This document shows positions 47,204-56,354 of a DNA stretch of 64,000 bases, in pieces. A program made the translations under genes and the position numbers. The DNA lies in NCBI RefSeq assembly GCF_001514205.1, contig NZ_KQ948781.1:176609-240608 (forward strand), in the 5' to 3' direction. Under the pieces are notes generated by a model that ran no database searches, was not told the origin of the DNA, and saw only the letters and a list, made by a program, of their open reading frames with translations. Numbering within the stretch: position 1 is the first letter of the stretch; each line of letters opens with the position of its first letter. The stretch comes from Streptomyces griseoruber (GTDB lineage Bacteria > Actinomycetota > Actinomycetes > Streptomycetales > Streptomycetaceae).

Positions 47204-49213
47204 ATGTCGAGCGACTCCGCACCGGGCTGGGCCGGACGCATCACCGTGCGCGCCCTCGCACTCGCCCTCGCACTCGCCCTCGGACTGGCCGGCCTGACGG
47301 CTCTGAGCGGCCACGCGTCGCCGCCGCTGTCCGCCGCGCTGGCCGCCGTCAGCACCAGCCAGATCGGGGTCACCCCGCCGCCCATGGGCTGGGCGTCCTG
47401 GAACAGCTTCGCCAGCAGCATCGACTCCGATGTCATCAAGGAGCAGACGGACGCTCTCGTCTCCTCCGGCATGGCGGCGGCCGGCTATCAGTACGTCAAC
47501 CTCGACGACGGCTGGTGGCAGGGCGACCGCAACGCCGACGGCTCCATCGCCGTCGACACGGACCTGTGGCCGGGCGGGATGCAGGCCGTCGCCGACTACA
47601 TCCACAGCAAGGGCCTCAAGGCCGGCATCTACACCGACGCCGGCCGGAACGGCTGCGGCTACTACTACCCCACCACCCGCCCGGCCGCCCCGAACACCGG
47701 CATGGAAGGCCACTACCAACAGGACCTGGAGACCTTCCAGCGCTGGGGTTTCGACTACGTCAAGATCGACTGGTGCGGCGGCCGGGTGGAGGGCCTCGAC
47801 CAGGAGACGACCTACAAGGCGATCGCCGCCGCCAACAAGGCCGCCACCGCCGTGACCGGCCAGGAGCTCGTGCTGTCCTTCTGCGAGTGGGGCAGCGGAC
47901 TGCCCTGGAACTGGGCCGCCGGGTACGGCGACCTGTGGCGCACCAGCACCGATGTCATCCTGTGGGGCCAGACCCCGACCACCGGCATGATGCTCACCAA
48001 CTTCGACCGGGGCCTGCACCCGACCGCTCAGCACACCGGCTCCTACAACGACCCCGACATGCTGATGGTCGGCATGAGCGGCCTGACCGCCGCCCAGAAC
48101 CGGCTCCACATGGGCCTGTGGGCGATATCCGGCGCACCGCTGCTGGCCGGCAACGACCTGGCCACGATGAGCACCGCCACCCGCGACATCCTCACCAACC
48201 CCGAGGTCATCGCCGTCGACCAGGACCCGCGCGGACTCCAGGGCGTCAAGGTCGCCGAGGACACCAGGAACCTCCAGGTGTACGGCAAGGTTCTCACCGG
48301 CACGGGCAAGCGCGCGGTGTTGCTGCTCAACCGCTCGTCCGCTTCGGCGTCCATGACCGTGCGCTGGGCCGACCTCGGTCTGACCGGCGCCTCCGCGTCG
48401 GTGCGCAACGTGTGGACGGGCGGCAACGCGGGTTCCCACGCGACGAGTTACTCCACCACCGTCCCGGCGGGCGACGCCGTGCTGCTCACCGTCTCCGGCA
48501 CCGAGGCGTCCGGGTCGACGTACGAGGACACGACCACGGCCACCACACCCACCTTCGGTGCCGTCACGACCGGCGCGGCCGGCACCAAGCTGGTGGACAT
48601 CACCTATGCCAACGGCGGCGGCACCGCCCGCACGGCGACCGTCCAGGTCAACGGCCAGTACACGTCCGTGGTCGCGTTCCCGCCGACCGGCTCGGCCACG
48701 ACCTATCGCACGGTGTCCGTACTGGCGCACCTGGGCAAGGGCACCAACACCGTGCGCTTCGCCGCGGTCGGAGGCGGCACCGCGCCCGACATCGACGCCA
48801 TCCGCGTCCAGGACATCCCCGGCACCAACGGCGTCGCTCTCGTCGGCGCCGCCTCCGGCCGCTGCGCCGGCCTGGAGAGGAACACCATCGCCGACGGCTC
48901 CCAGGCCATCCTGTGGGACTGCTTCGGCGGGCGGAACGAGACGTTCTCCCCCACCTCACGCGGCGAGCTCGTCGTCTACGGCAACAAGTGCCTGGACGCC
49001 GATGGCAACGGCACCGCCAACGGCACCAAGGTCATCATCTGGGACTGCAACGACGGCACCAACCAGAAGTGGACCCTCCACTCCGACGGCACGATCACCA
49101 ACGACCTGTCGGGACTGTGCCTCGACGCCGAGGAATCGGCGACCGCCAACGGCACCAAGCTGATCCTGTGGACCTGCAACGGCCAGACCAACCAGCAGTG
49201 GGCATTCGACTGA
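47204..49213 (+). CDS. Secreted GH27 alpha-galactosidase with CBM and ricin-type lectin domains
   Basis: The 669-residue protein starts with a signal peptide whose core is an Ala-Leu repeat (about residues 15-33). The GH27 domain covers about 50-370: PPMGWASWNSF, VNLDDGWW, the nucleophile in YVKIDWCGG, the acid/base region in GSYNDPDML. A beta-sandwich follows to about 440, then a CBM35-like module (440-550) and a ricin-type lectin CBM13 (about 555-669, QxW motifs such as NQKW and NQQW). It should remove alpha-galactose (or beta-arabinopyranose) from plant polymers outside the cell. ATG 47204 was preferred (GGAAGG seven nt upstream) over ATG 47189. Confidence 0.9.
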   Translation: MSSDSAPGWAGRITVRALALALALALGLAGLTALSGHASPPLSAALAAVSTSQIGVTPPPMGWASWNSFASSIDSDVIKEQTDALVSSGMAAAGYQYVNLDDGWWQGDRNADGSIAVDTDLWPGGMQAVADYIHSKGLKAGIYTDAGRNGCGYYYPTTRPAAPNTGMEGHYQQDLETFQRWGFDYVKIDWCGGRVEGLDQETTYKAIAAANKAATAVTGQELVLSFCEWGSGLPWNWAAGYGDLWRTSTDVILWGQTPTTGMMLTNFDRGLHPTAQHTGSYNDPDMLMVGMSGLTAAQNRLHMGLWAISGAPLLAGNDLATMSTATRDILTNPEVIAVDQDPRGLQGVKVAEDTRNLQVYGKVLTGTGKRAVLLLNRSSASASMTVRWADLGLTGASASVRNVWTGGNAGSHATSYSTTVPAGDAVLLTVSGTEASGSTYEDTTTATTPTFGAVTTGAAGTKLVDITYANGGGTARTATVQVNGQYTSVVAFPPTGSATTYRTVSVLAHLGKGTNTVRFAAVGGGTAPDIDAIRVQDIPGTNGVALVGAASGRCAGLERNTIADGSQAILWDCFGGRNETFSPTSRGELVVYGNKCLDADGNGTANGTKVIIWDCNDGTNQKWTLHSDGTITNDLSGLCLDAEESATANGTKLILWTCNGQTNQQWAFD

Positions 49214-49770
49214 TCCGTCCTGCCCCCTCCGTGCCCGTCACCGGGACCGGTTCGACGGCCGGCCCGACGACGGGCGCTGTGGCGTGGTGAGAACGAGGAC
49301 GCCGTCGGCGTGGACCTCGGCGTATTCGTCGATGGTGCGCCGGGTGATCTCGACGCGGCCGGTGAGGGTGAGGTCGCCGACGGCGCGCAGGGCGGGCTGT
49401 GCGGTCTCCTCGCCGGCGTTCGCCGAAGGCCTCACTCCGGACGTCGTCGAGGCGATCACGCGTCGGGCGCTGTTCAGCAGGCGGAACGCGGAGTACTGCC
49501 GACGGTGCAGAACATGGTGGGACGGCGGCCTTCGCGTGACGCGCGCCCGTTTCGGCGGCTGAAGCCGCGATGAGAGCAACCTGTCAACGGGCACAGCATA
49601 TTTCCCGTATACGGGGTGCCCGCCGCCCAATTGGGACAGGCGGGGAGGCTCGCGCGTTGAGGTGTCAACAATTTTGCTGATAGTTCTCTCATCCAGCGCG
49701 CGCGTGTTCTGGACGCCGCCGCCCTCAGGTCCGGCGCACCGTCCCCCACCCTTGTCTTCAGGGAGTGTTC
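49214..49770. other. Intergenic region, no gene supported
   Basis: About 550 bp holds only a protein-like minus-strand fragment (VGDLTLTGRVEITRRTIDEY near 49310-49380) that I cannot identify. The part just before the next gene is AT-richer (49650-49690) and probably contains its promoter, but no convincing hexamer pair was found. Confidence 0.5.
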
Positions 49771-51072
49771 GTGAGCAAGCAGAGAACAAGTCGGGCCCGT
49801 AACCGACGGACTTGGCGAGGCATAGCCGGCGTGGCCGCCGGTGTGGTCCTCGTCGGGGGCGGATTCGTGGCGGCCAACGCCGCGACGACCACCGGCGACG
49901 CGCGGACGTCGGCTGCGGGTGTGCACTACCCGGTCGACAAGAAGGCCGACGGCATCGCGGCCGTGGTCAGCGCGGCCAACGCGTTCTTGAACACGCTGGA
50001 CTCCGACCAGCAGGCGGAGACACTGCTGGACTTCAGTGAGGAGAACGCGACCGCCTGGTCGAACCTGCCGTGCGGCGGATCCTGCCGGCCCGGCATCCAG
50101 ACCGGCTCGCTGAGCGACGAGCAGCTGGCCGCCCTGAAGAACGTGCTGAAGGTGGCCCTGGGAACCGGCAAGGACACCGGCTACGAGCACGTTCTGCAGA
50201 CCCTCCTGGCCGATGACCAGCTGGCCGCGGCGGAGAGCTCGGGCTCAGGGCCTGCCGCGCCGACGGACAGCGCGTCGAGCGACGCGTCGGCCTCCGCCGA
50301 CCCCTCGGCCTCCGCCGACCCCTCGGCCTCCGCTTCGGCGGACCCGAGCGCCACGTCCGGTGACGCCCCGACGGGAGCCCCGCCGTCCGGCGGCACCGGC
50401 GGCGGCGCAGGCGGCGGCTACGGCAGCGACATCTACTTCCTGGCGTTCCTGGGCACCCCGTCGGTCGACGGCACCTGGCAGCTGCACTTCGGCGGCCACC
50501 ACCTCGCCGTGAACATCACCTACAAGGACGGCAAGGTCTCCGGCGCAAGCCCGTTCTTCACCGGCGTGGAGCCCACCAGCTGGACCGCGGACGACGGCAC
50601 CGCCTACGAGCCGCTGGCGAACTTCCGCGACGGCCTGCTGAAGCTGACCGGCAGCCTGAGCACGGAGCAGCTGGCCACCGCCAAGCTGTCCGAGTCGTTC
50701 AGCGACGTGCTGCTCGGCCCGGGCGAGGACGGCCAGTTCCCGGAGACCAAGGAGGGCATCAAGGCCGGCGAGCTGTCGCCCAAGCAGCAGAAGCTGGTCC
50801 TGGCGGCGATCCACCCATGGGTCGCGGGCGTGGACGACTCCACCGCGAAGAAGCTCATGAAGACGTACGCGCGTGAGCTGAACGAGACCTACGTCGGCTA
50901 CTCCGGAGGTACGGACCTGGACGCCCAGGGCGACTACGTCCGCATCGACGGCCCGAGCGTGTGGATCGAGTTCGTCTGCCAGAACGGCTTCGTCTATCAG
51001 GACAAGGTCCACTACCACACCGTGTACCGGGACCACACCCGCGACTACGGCAGCGAGTTCTCCTTCTCATGA
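49771..51072 (+). CDS. Secreted DUF3500-family protein
   Basis: The protein has 433 residues from GTG 49771 with GGGAG upstream. A twin-Arg-like basic N-terminus and hydrophobic segment (about residues 18-40) form a signal. A Ser/Ala/Asp/Pro low-complexity linker occupies about 150-205, encoded by repeats. The rest matches DUF3500 (DIYFLAFLGTPSVDGTWQLHFGGHHLAVNITY, LSPKQQKLVLAAI, VWIEFVCQNG). The family's function is not established. The ATGA overlap with the HupE/UreJ gene suggests that the two work together, perhaps in metal handling. Confidence 0.82.
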   Translation: MSKQRTSRARNRRTWRGIAGVAAGVVLVGGGFVAANAATTTGDARTSAAGVHYPVDKKADGIAAVVSAANAFLNTLDSDQQAETLLDFSEENATAWSNLPCGGSCRPGIQTGSLSDEQLAALKNVLKVALGTGKDTGYEHVLQTLLADDQLAAAESSGSGPAAPTDSASSDASASADPSASADPSASASADPSATSGDAPTGAPPSGGTGGGAGGGYGSDIYFLAFLGTPSVDGTWQLHFGGHHLAVNITYKDGKVSGASPFFTGVEPTSWTADDGTAYEPLANFRDGLLKLTGSLSTEQLATAKLSESFSDVLLGPGEDGQFPETKEGIKAGELSPKQQKLVLAAIHPWVAGVDDSTAKKLMKTYARELNETYVGYSGGTDLDAQGDYVRIDGPSVWIEFVCQNGFVYQDKVHYHTVYRDHTRDYGSEFSFS

Positions 51073-52526
51073 CCCGACCGCGAAACTGGCTGACCACAGC
51101 ACTGGGTCTGGTGGCCGGGATCGCGATCGCGGTACCGGCGACGCTCCTCCTCGGGGCGTCGCCGGCCGCCGCGCATCCGATGCCGCACTCCATGGTGGAA
51201 CTCGACGTGTACCAGGCGTCGGTGAGGGCACGGCTGGAACTGCCGACCGACGACTTCTCCCGGGCCAGCGGGATCGACCTGAGCGACACCACCCAGGCCA
51301 CGTTGTCCAAGAGGGCCAAGGCCATCCGGGCCTACCTCGGCAAGCACATCCACCCGGCCACCACCGAGGGCAGGGCCTGGCAGGTCAACGTCGGCGACCT
51401 GAGCCTCAGCAGCACCGAGCAGACCTCCACCGGCCCCTACCGGGAGCTGACCGCCGAGGCCGTGCTCACCCCGCCGGTCGGCGCCGACGTACGGCACTTC
51501 ACCTTCGACTACGACGTCATCGTCCATCAAGTCATCACGCACACAGCTCTGGTGGCGGTACGTCAGGACTGGGCCACCGGACAGGTCGACGACGCGGGCA
51601 CCACCCAGGTCGGCACCGTCCGGGTCGACACCCGGACCATGAAGGTCCCGGCCCTGAACGTCGACCTCGGCGAAGGCAGCGCCTGGCGCGGCTTCCTCGC
51701 CCTGGTGAAGCTGGGTGGCGACCACATCCTCACCGGCACCGACCATCTGCTCTTCCTGCTGATCCTGCTCCTGCCCGCGCCGCTCGCGGCCACCGCAGGA
51801 CGGTGGCGCGGGCTGGTCGGCGCGCGGTCAGCGCTCGGCCGGATCGGCCGCATCACGCTCGCCTTCACCGTCGGGCACTCCGTCGCGCTGGCCGCGACCG
51901 CGCTCGGCCGCCTCGACATCCCGGACTGGCCGGTCGAGGCGTTCATCGCGCTGAGCATCCTCATCGGTGCCGTCCACGCGATCCGCCCGCTGTTCCCCGG
52001 CCGCGAGGCACTTGTGGCCGGGGTCTTCGGGCTGGGTCACGGCATGGCGTTCTCCTTCGTCCTGGCCGAGATGCATCTGTCCACCGGACAGCTCCTGGCC
52101 AGTCTCCTCGGCTTCAACCTCGGCATCGAGCTGGTCCAGCTCCTGCTGGTCTGCCTGGCGCTGCCCTCGCTGCTGGTCCTCGCCCGCCTGCGCATCCAGC
52201 CTCTGCTGCGGCTGGTCGGCGCCCTGCTCACCGGCACGGCGGCGCTCGGCTGGCTGGCCGACCGCCTCGGTCTGCCCAACCCCGTCGCCCGGGCAGCCGA
52301 CAGCGCCGGATCCCACACCACGGCGATGCTGGCCGCCCTCACGGTGACCGCGCTCGCCGCCACCGCCCGGACCCTGACCAGTCGGCACGCACGGCCCGGA
52401 CCGGCCGAGCCACCGGCGGCGACCTGTCCCGAGTGTGCAGGACGACACGCGGCGCCGACATGTGAGCCGCACGATCGGGACCAGTCGGTGGACACCGCCG
52501 ACTCGGCGACGGCACAGAGTCGTTGA
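51069..52526 (+). CDS. HupE/UreJ-family membrane protein
   Basis: The 485-residue protein has a signal peptide ending near AHPMPHS. An extracytoplasmic domain of about 200 residues follows, and then about six membrane segments with His/Asp motifs: GGDHILTGTDHLLFLL, GHSVALAATALG and GLGHGMAFSFVLAEM. These match the HupE/UreJ_2 family, linked to nickel or copper handling. A His/Cys-containing cytoplasmic tail ends the protein (CPECAGRH). It is coupled to the DUF3500 gene. Confidence 0.83.
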   Translation: MTRPRNWLTTALGLVAGIAIAVPATLLLGASPAAAHPMPHSMVELDVYQASVRARLELPTDDFSRASGIDLSDTTQATLSKRAKAIRAYLGKHIHPATTEGRAWQVNVGDLSLSSTEQTSTGPYRELTAEAVLTPPVGADVRHFTFDYDVIVHQVITHTALVAVRQDWATGQVDDAGTTQVGTVRVDTRTMKVPALNVDLGEGSAWRGFLALVKLGGDHILTGTDHLLFLLILLLPAPLAATAGRWRGLVGARSALGRIGRITLAFTVGHSVALAATALGRLDIPDWPVEAFIALSILIGAVHAIRPLFPGREALVAGVFGLGHGMAFSFVLAEMHLSTGQLLASLLGFNLGIELVQLLLVCLALPSLLVLARLRIQPLLRLVGALLTGTAALGWLADRLGLPNPVARAADSAGSHTTAMLAALTVTALAATARTLTSRHARPGPAEPPAATCPECAGRHAAPTCEPHDRDQSVDTADSATAQSR

Positions 52527-52639
52527 GGGCCTGGGGCGGTGATCCTGTGGGCGCCGGAGAGCGGGGGCGTCGTTCGCAGCAACAGGTCGGCCCCTGCCGA
52601 CTGCGGCTCGCCGACACCTCGGACTGTTCAGCCCCTGGC

Positions 52640-53003
52640 GCCAGCCGGACACCGGTGATCGCGGTCGACGCGGGACGGACCCTGCCCGAGGGCAGCCGCG
52701 CAGCCTCGGCAAGATCCGTAGCACCCGGGAACCGCCCCGGCCGGCCAGCACCACGCCGACGTCCTCCACCGGGCGCTGCAACGGCGGTGTCCGCCGCTGG
52801 TGGCGTACGGGCAAGTCGATGCGCAGACGCCGGCCCGCGAGCGTGACGTCGGCGAGACTCCCTGCGTAGCGGCTGTGACACCACGCGCTGAGCTGTCCGC
52901 ACCCCTTACATCCCGCAGGACCGGATCTCGTGCGGGCACGAACTGCCACCACAGCATCGGAGGCTTCCACCGAGATCACCAGGACGTCAGACAACTGCGG
53001 TAA
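52640..53003 (-). pseudogene. ISL3-family transposase remnant (N-terminal part)
   Basis: On the minus strand the frame gives VLVISVEASDAVVAVRAR, then a zinc-ribbon pattern CKGCGQLSAWCHSRY and GSLADVTLAGRRLRIDLPVR. These are the start of ISL3 transposases. LLPQLS directly upstream fits as well. The frame then decays and the catalytic DDE part is absent. Confidence 0.72.
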
Positions 53004-53062
53004 CAGACGGGCCAGTTCAACAGAACACTGCGCTCACTGTTCCGGCACGAGAAGAAGAACGG

Positions 53063-53176
53063 TCAGATCTCCCGCAACCCGACGATCCGCATGCGTGTCC
53101 CCCGGCGGAGCGGCGGCATGTCCTCGGGGCGGATGCGCTCGCGGCGCGAGCGCAGGAAAGCGCCGAGCTCAGTGTA
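53063..53176 (-). pseudogene. N-terminal remnant of an XRE/MmyB-like regulator
   Basis: The short frame KYTELGAFLRSRRERIRPED followed by MRIVGLREI and a stop matches the first 40 residues of MmyB-like XRE regulators (LGAFLRSRRxRIxPED, GLRREELA). It is cut off where the conserved GLRREE motif should continue. It faces an SDR remnant, a common regulator-target arrangement. Confidence 0.65.
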
Positions 53177-53235
53177 TTTCAGGGAACCCACACACCCGGT
53201 CTGCGCGATAGCGGCCTGCCGACGCGCCGCTGACA

Positions 53236-53254
53236 CAGGGGATGACATCCCCTG
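53236..53254. promoter_or_regulatory. Perfect inverted repeat in the XRE-SDR divergent gap
   Basis: CAGGGGAT and ATCCCCTG flank the spacer GAC with no mismatch. It lies 35 nt upstream of the SDR remnant start and probably was the operator of the decayed XRE regulator. Confidence 0.6.
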
Positions 53255-53288
53255 GTACGCACGCTGCGAGCGCCGCATCGTGGGAAAC

Positions 53289-53958
53289 ATGAACCCCACC
53301 GACACTGCTGCTGAAGCGCCCCGCCGGGTCGCCATCGTCACCGGCGGCTCGCGCGGAATCGGGCGCGCCGTTGCCGCCGCCTGGCCCGTGAGGGCCTGAT
53401 CAGGCCGATGTCGCCGACGAACACGCCGTCTCCGCTGTGTTCGAGCAGGTGCACGCCGAGTTCGGCGGCGTGGACGTCGTGGTGAACTGTGCCGGACGGC
53501 TGGCTCTGTCCCCGATCGCCGACCTCGATCTGAGCGTGCTCGACGCCGTGCATCGCACCAACATCCGTGGCACCTTCGTCGTCGCGCAGCAGGCCGCCCG
53601 CCAACTGCGCGTGGGCGGCTCCTTCGTCGCCTTTCGACCTCCGTGGTCGCCACCCAGTTCCCCGCCTACGGTGCCTACACCGCCAGCGAGGGCGCGGTCG
53701 AGGGCGATCACTCTGATCCTCGCGCGCGAGCTGCGTGGCCGGGACATCACCGTCAACGCCGTCGCCCCCGGGCCCACGGCGACCGGCCTCTTCCTGGACG
53801 GCAAGACGGACGAGCAGATCGAGGCGCTGACCAAGGCCCCGCCGCTGGAGCGTCTGGGAACGCCGGCCGACATCGCCCACGTGGTCGCCTTCCTCACCAG
53901 CAGGGAAGGGCACTGGGTCAACGGCCAAATCCTGCGGGCGAACGGCGGCCTGGCCTGA
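53289..53958 (+). pseudogene. Short-chain dehydrogenase/reductase, broken by a deletion and frameshifts
   Basis: SDR sequence is spread across frames. The start is VAIVTGGSRGIGRAVAA; then a deletion of roughly 30 codons near 53395-53405 joins to ADVADEHAVS. VVVNCAGRLALSP and RTNIRGTFVVAQQA follow. The frame shifts near 53635 to SVVATQFPAYGAYTASEGAVE (active-site Tyr, but the usual Lys is Glu) and back near 53705 to ITVNAVAPGPTATGLF. The end is VNGQILRANGGLA. Several independent lesions argue against a sequencing error. Confidence 0.85.
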
Positions 53959-53980
53959 TGGCGGCGTCCGCCCCACCCCG

Positions 53981-54150
53981 CAGGTCGTCGTGATCACCGG
54001 CGCCTCCAACGGATTCGGCCGCCTGGCCGCACCTCTCACTGGCACGGGCCGGCCACACCGTCGTCGCCGGGATGCGCGCCACCACCGGTCGCAACGCCGA
54101 CACCGTCGGACAACTCGCCCAACTGGCAGCCGACGAGGATCACGGGGAAA
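53981..54150 (+). pseudogene. Second SDR remnant (N-terminal)
   Basis: VVVITGASNGFGRLAA is the SDR cofactor motif. The frame then shifts near 54040 to SLARAGHTVVAGMRATTGRN and runs out by about 54150. Only the first quarter of a typical SDR is left. Confidence 0.72.
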
Positions 54151-54177
54151 CTTCATTCTCGTCATAAGGTCCGTCCC

Positions 54178-54852
54178 ATGACGACGCGGGCTTGGTTCGA
54201 GATCGATGATCCGGACGACGACTTCGAGTTCGACGACACTGAGAGAGCCTTCATATCTGCGCTGAGCGGGCGTTGCACGGCCTGGGCGCCAGCTGATGTC
54301 GTCGGGGAGGTCGGACGCCCGGACGACTGGGAATCGCTCCTCGCTCATGTCAGCCTGTCCGACCGGGCAGAGCCCCGTCGGCACTTGATCGATCTGGGTG
54401 TGCACCTGGTCGGTGACCGCGCCCGAGGGGACCGTCTGCACAATCAGCTGTATCTGCTCCCGGATCGTCCCAGCGCCTGGGCACTTGATGCCACGGGCTC
54501 CACGGAACGGCTCGCCGAGCTTGCCGCCGAGTGGTTCCGCGCGGTTCTGGACAAGCCGATCGTGTTGTATGTCTGGCTCCACGAGGGCTACGCCTACGCT
54601 GCCCGCTACGCGTTCGCCGACAGCGGCGAGACGATCTGCCAGAGTTATGTGGAGAGCATCGCCCCACCGGGCCAAGCCGCAGGGCTGACAGCCGCCGGCC
54701 ATGTGCACGGCAAGGGCTGGATCCAGACCGTCGGCTTGCCGACGCCCTCTCTCTATCTGCACATCCGGGGCGACCTCGAAAGGGGCAGTACCATGTCCGG
54801 GGTTCCGGCAACCACCAAGCGTGGACCGCTTCCCGGACTTTGGTACGAATGA
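54178..54852 (+). CDS. Hypothetical protein
   Basis: The 224-residue protein begins at ATG 54178 with a very acidic N-terminus (FEIDDPDDDFEFDDTE). No signal, membrane segment or known motif was recognised. Codon use is normal for the window and the frame is intact, so it is probably real. Nearby sequence is all remnants or IS DNA. A weak GGGG upstream may be its ribosome site. Confidence 0.6.
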   Translation: MTTRAWFEIDDPDDDFEFDDTERAFISALSGRCTAWAPADVVGEVGRPDDWESLLAHVSLSDRAEPRRHLIDLGVHLVGDRARGDRLHNQLYLLPDRPSAWALDATGSTERLAELAAEWFRAVLDKPIVLYVWLHEGYAYAARYAFADSGETICQSYVESIAPPGQAAGLTAAGHVHGKGWIQTVGLPTPSLYLHIRGDLERGSTMSGVPATTKRGPLPGLWYE

Positions 54853-54989
54853 TCGTCTGCCTCCCGTTGACCTACGCCGCACCACAACCGCACCAGATCT
54901 AGCGGGGAACAGCGGGGAATCACGGTGAAAGTGGTCGGGCTCTACGAGGACACGCTCCAGTGATTCGCCCGGTTCAGCGCCCCAACTAG

Positions 54990-56288
54990 GCCGTGTTTTA
55001 GAACTGAGTCCCTGACCGTGCTTCATGGCGTGATGATCTAGGTGTGGGGCGTGGGGATCTTTCGGATGAGCAGTGGTCGGTGCTGGAGCCGTTGTTGCCG
55101 GTCGTGGGGCTGGGGCGTCCGGTTCGCAACCGGCGTCGGTTGATCGACGGGGTGCGGTGGCGTGTGCGGACCGGCGTGCCGTGGCGGGATCTGCCGGTCG
55201 AGTACGGGCACTGGCAGACCGTGTATGGGTTGTTCAGGCGCTGGCAGCGTGAGGGCGTGTGGGCTGGGATCCTGACTGCGTTGCAGGTCAGGGCCGACGC
55301 TGCGGGTCTGATCGCGTGGGAGGTGAACGTCGATTCCACGGTCTGCCGGGCCCATCAGCATGCGGCAGGAGCCCGCCGGGACGGTGCCGGGCAGAAGGAA
55401 CCGCCGGGCGGGACGCGGACCGAGCCGGACGATCACGGGCTGGGCCGCTCGCGCGGCGGGTTCTCCACGAAGATCCATCTGGCCTGTGAGCAGGGGCAGA
55501 AGCCGTTGTCGCTGCTGGTCACGGCGGGCCAGCGGGGCGACAGCCCGCAGTTCGAGCCCGTTCTCGAAGCGATCCGGGTGCCCCGCGCCGCCGGCGGGCG
55601 TCCCCGGGTGCGTCCTTTGCGGGTGCGGGGTGACAAGGCGCACTCCTCACGCGCCAACCGTGCCTACCTGCGCCGACGCGGGATCAGGTGCACGATCCCC
55701 GAGCCGGCCGACCAGATCCGCAACCGCAGGCGCCGCGGCAGCGCGGGAGGCCATCCGCCCGCCTTCGACCGCCAGGACTACAAGACCCGCCACGCGGTCG
55801 AGTGCGGGATCAGCCGTCTCAAACAGCACCGGGCCGTGGCCACCCGATACGACAAGCTGGCCGTCCGCTTCGAGACGACGGTCCAGATCGCGGCGATCCA
55901 GCAGTGGCTGTGAGCCGCCGCGGGCCCACACGGCCGTGCCCTGCTGGCGCCCGAACCGACAGCGCACCGTGGGGAGAAGTCCAGTGGCCGCCGAGTACTA
56001 CTGCGCAGACAGCGAAAACGGCGACCACATCGACGACCCCTCCGAGGACGCCCTGTTCGACCTCATCAGCGAACTCAACGACACGGGAAACACATTCGTC
56101 GTCATCCAGCCCGACCAGGACGACCCTGTCTGGTTCGCGTCCGTCGCCGTCCACGACGAAGGCGGCTACGAGATCGTCCGCCATGACACCACCCACCGCG
56201 AACACCACGTGACCACCGAGAACGGCATCGACCGAATCACGAGCGACCTCATCATCTGGCTCGCCGCCCGCGACTTCCAAAACACGGC
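54990..56288 (+). mobile_element. Intact IS5-family element with a passenger gene
   Basis: The 1299-bp element has 14-bp terminal inverted repeats GCCGTGTTTTAGAA (54990-55003) and TTCCAAAACACGGC (56275-56288), 13/14 matching. CTAG is duplicated on both sides (54986-54989, 56289-56292), the YTAR-type target of IS5 elements. It carries the transposase (55044-55913) and a second gene (55984-56292). Fusing the flanks restores a simple CTAG site. Confidence 0.88.
55044..55913 (+). CDS. IS5-family transposase
   Basis: The 289-residue protein appears full length. The N-terminal DUF4096-like part is LSDEQWSVLEPLLPVVG, RWRVRTGVPWRDLP. Catalytic residues are Asp in VNVDSTVCRAHQHAAG, Asp in VRGDKAHSS and Glu in the R-x3-E-x6-K motif RHAVECGISRLK. 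The single frame needs no programmed frameshift. GTG 55044 was chosen; the leader is short. Confidence 0.93.
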   Translation: MGRGDLSDEQWSVLEPLLPVVGLGRPVRNRRRLIDGVRWRVRTGVPWRDLPVEYGHWQTVYGLFRRWQREGVWAGILTALQVRADAAGLIAWEVNVDSTVCRAHQHAAGARRDGAGQKEPPGGTRTEPDDHGLGRSRGGFSTKIHLACEQGQKPLSLLVTAGQRGDSPQFEPVLEAIRVPRAAGGRPRVRPLRVRGDKAHSSRANRAYLRRRGIRCTIPEPADQIRNRRRRGSAGGHPPAFDRQDYKTRHAVECGISRLKQHRAVATRYDKLAVRFETTVQIAAIQQWL

Positions 56289-56292
56289 CTAG
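55984..56292 (+). CDS. Small acidic passenger protein of the IS5 element
   Basis: The protein has 102 residues from GTG 55984, with GGGGAGAAG a few nt upstream. It is rich in Asp and Glu (DSENGDHIDDPSEDALFDL), with predicted alternating strands (TFVVIQP, WFASVAVHD) and no known motif that I recognise. The size and acidity resemble small immunity proteins, but this is only a resemblance. Its last codons lie in the right inverted repeat, and the TAG stop is supplied by the CTAG target duplication. Confidence 0.78.
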   Translation: MAAEYYCADSENGDHIDDPSEDALFDLISELNDTGNTFVVIQPDQDDPVWFASVAVHDEGGYEIVRHDTTHREHHVTTENGIDRITSDLIIWLAARDFQNTA

Positions 56293-56354
56293 CCCCAAAT
56301 GCACGCACAACCGTGCCGTTTGGCTGCCTAAAGCGGTGCTCCCGTCTGCGGCGC

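Noticed and set aside
47230..47300. CTCGCACTCGCC repeats as a regulatory repeat
   Set aside because: They encode the Ala-Leu core of the alpha-galactosidase signal peptide, a common composition in Streptomyces.
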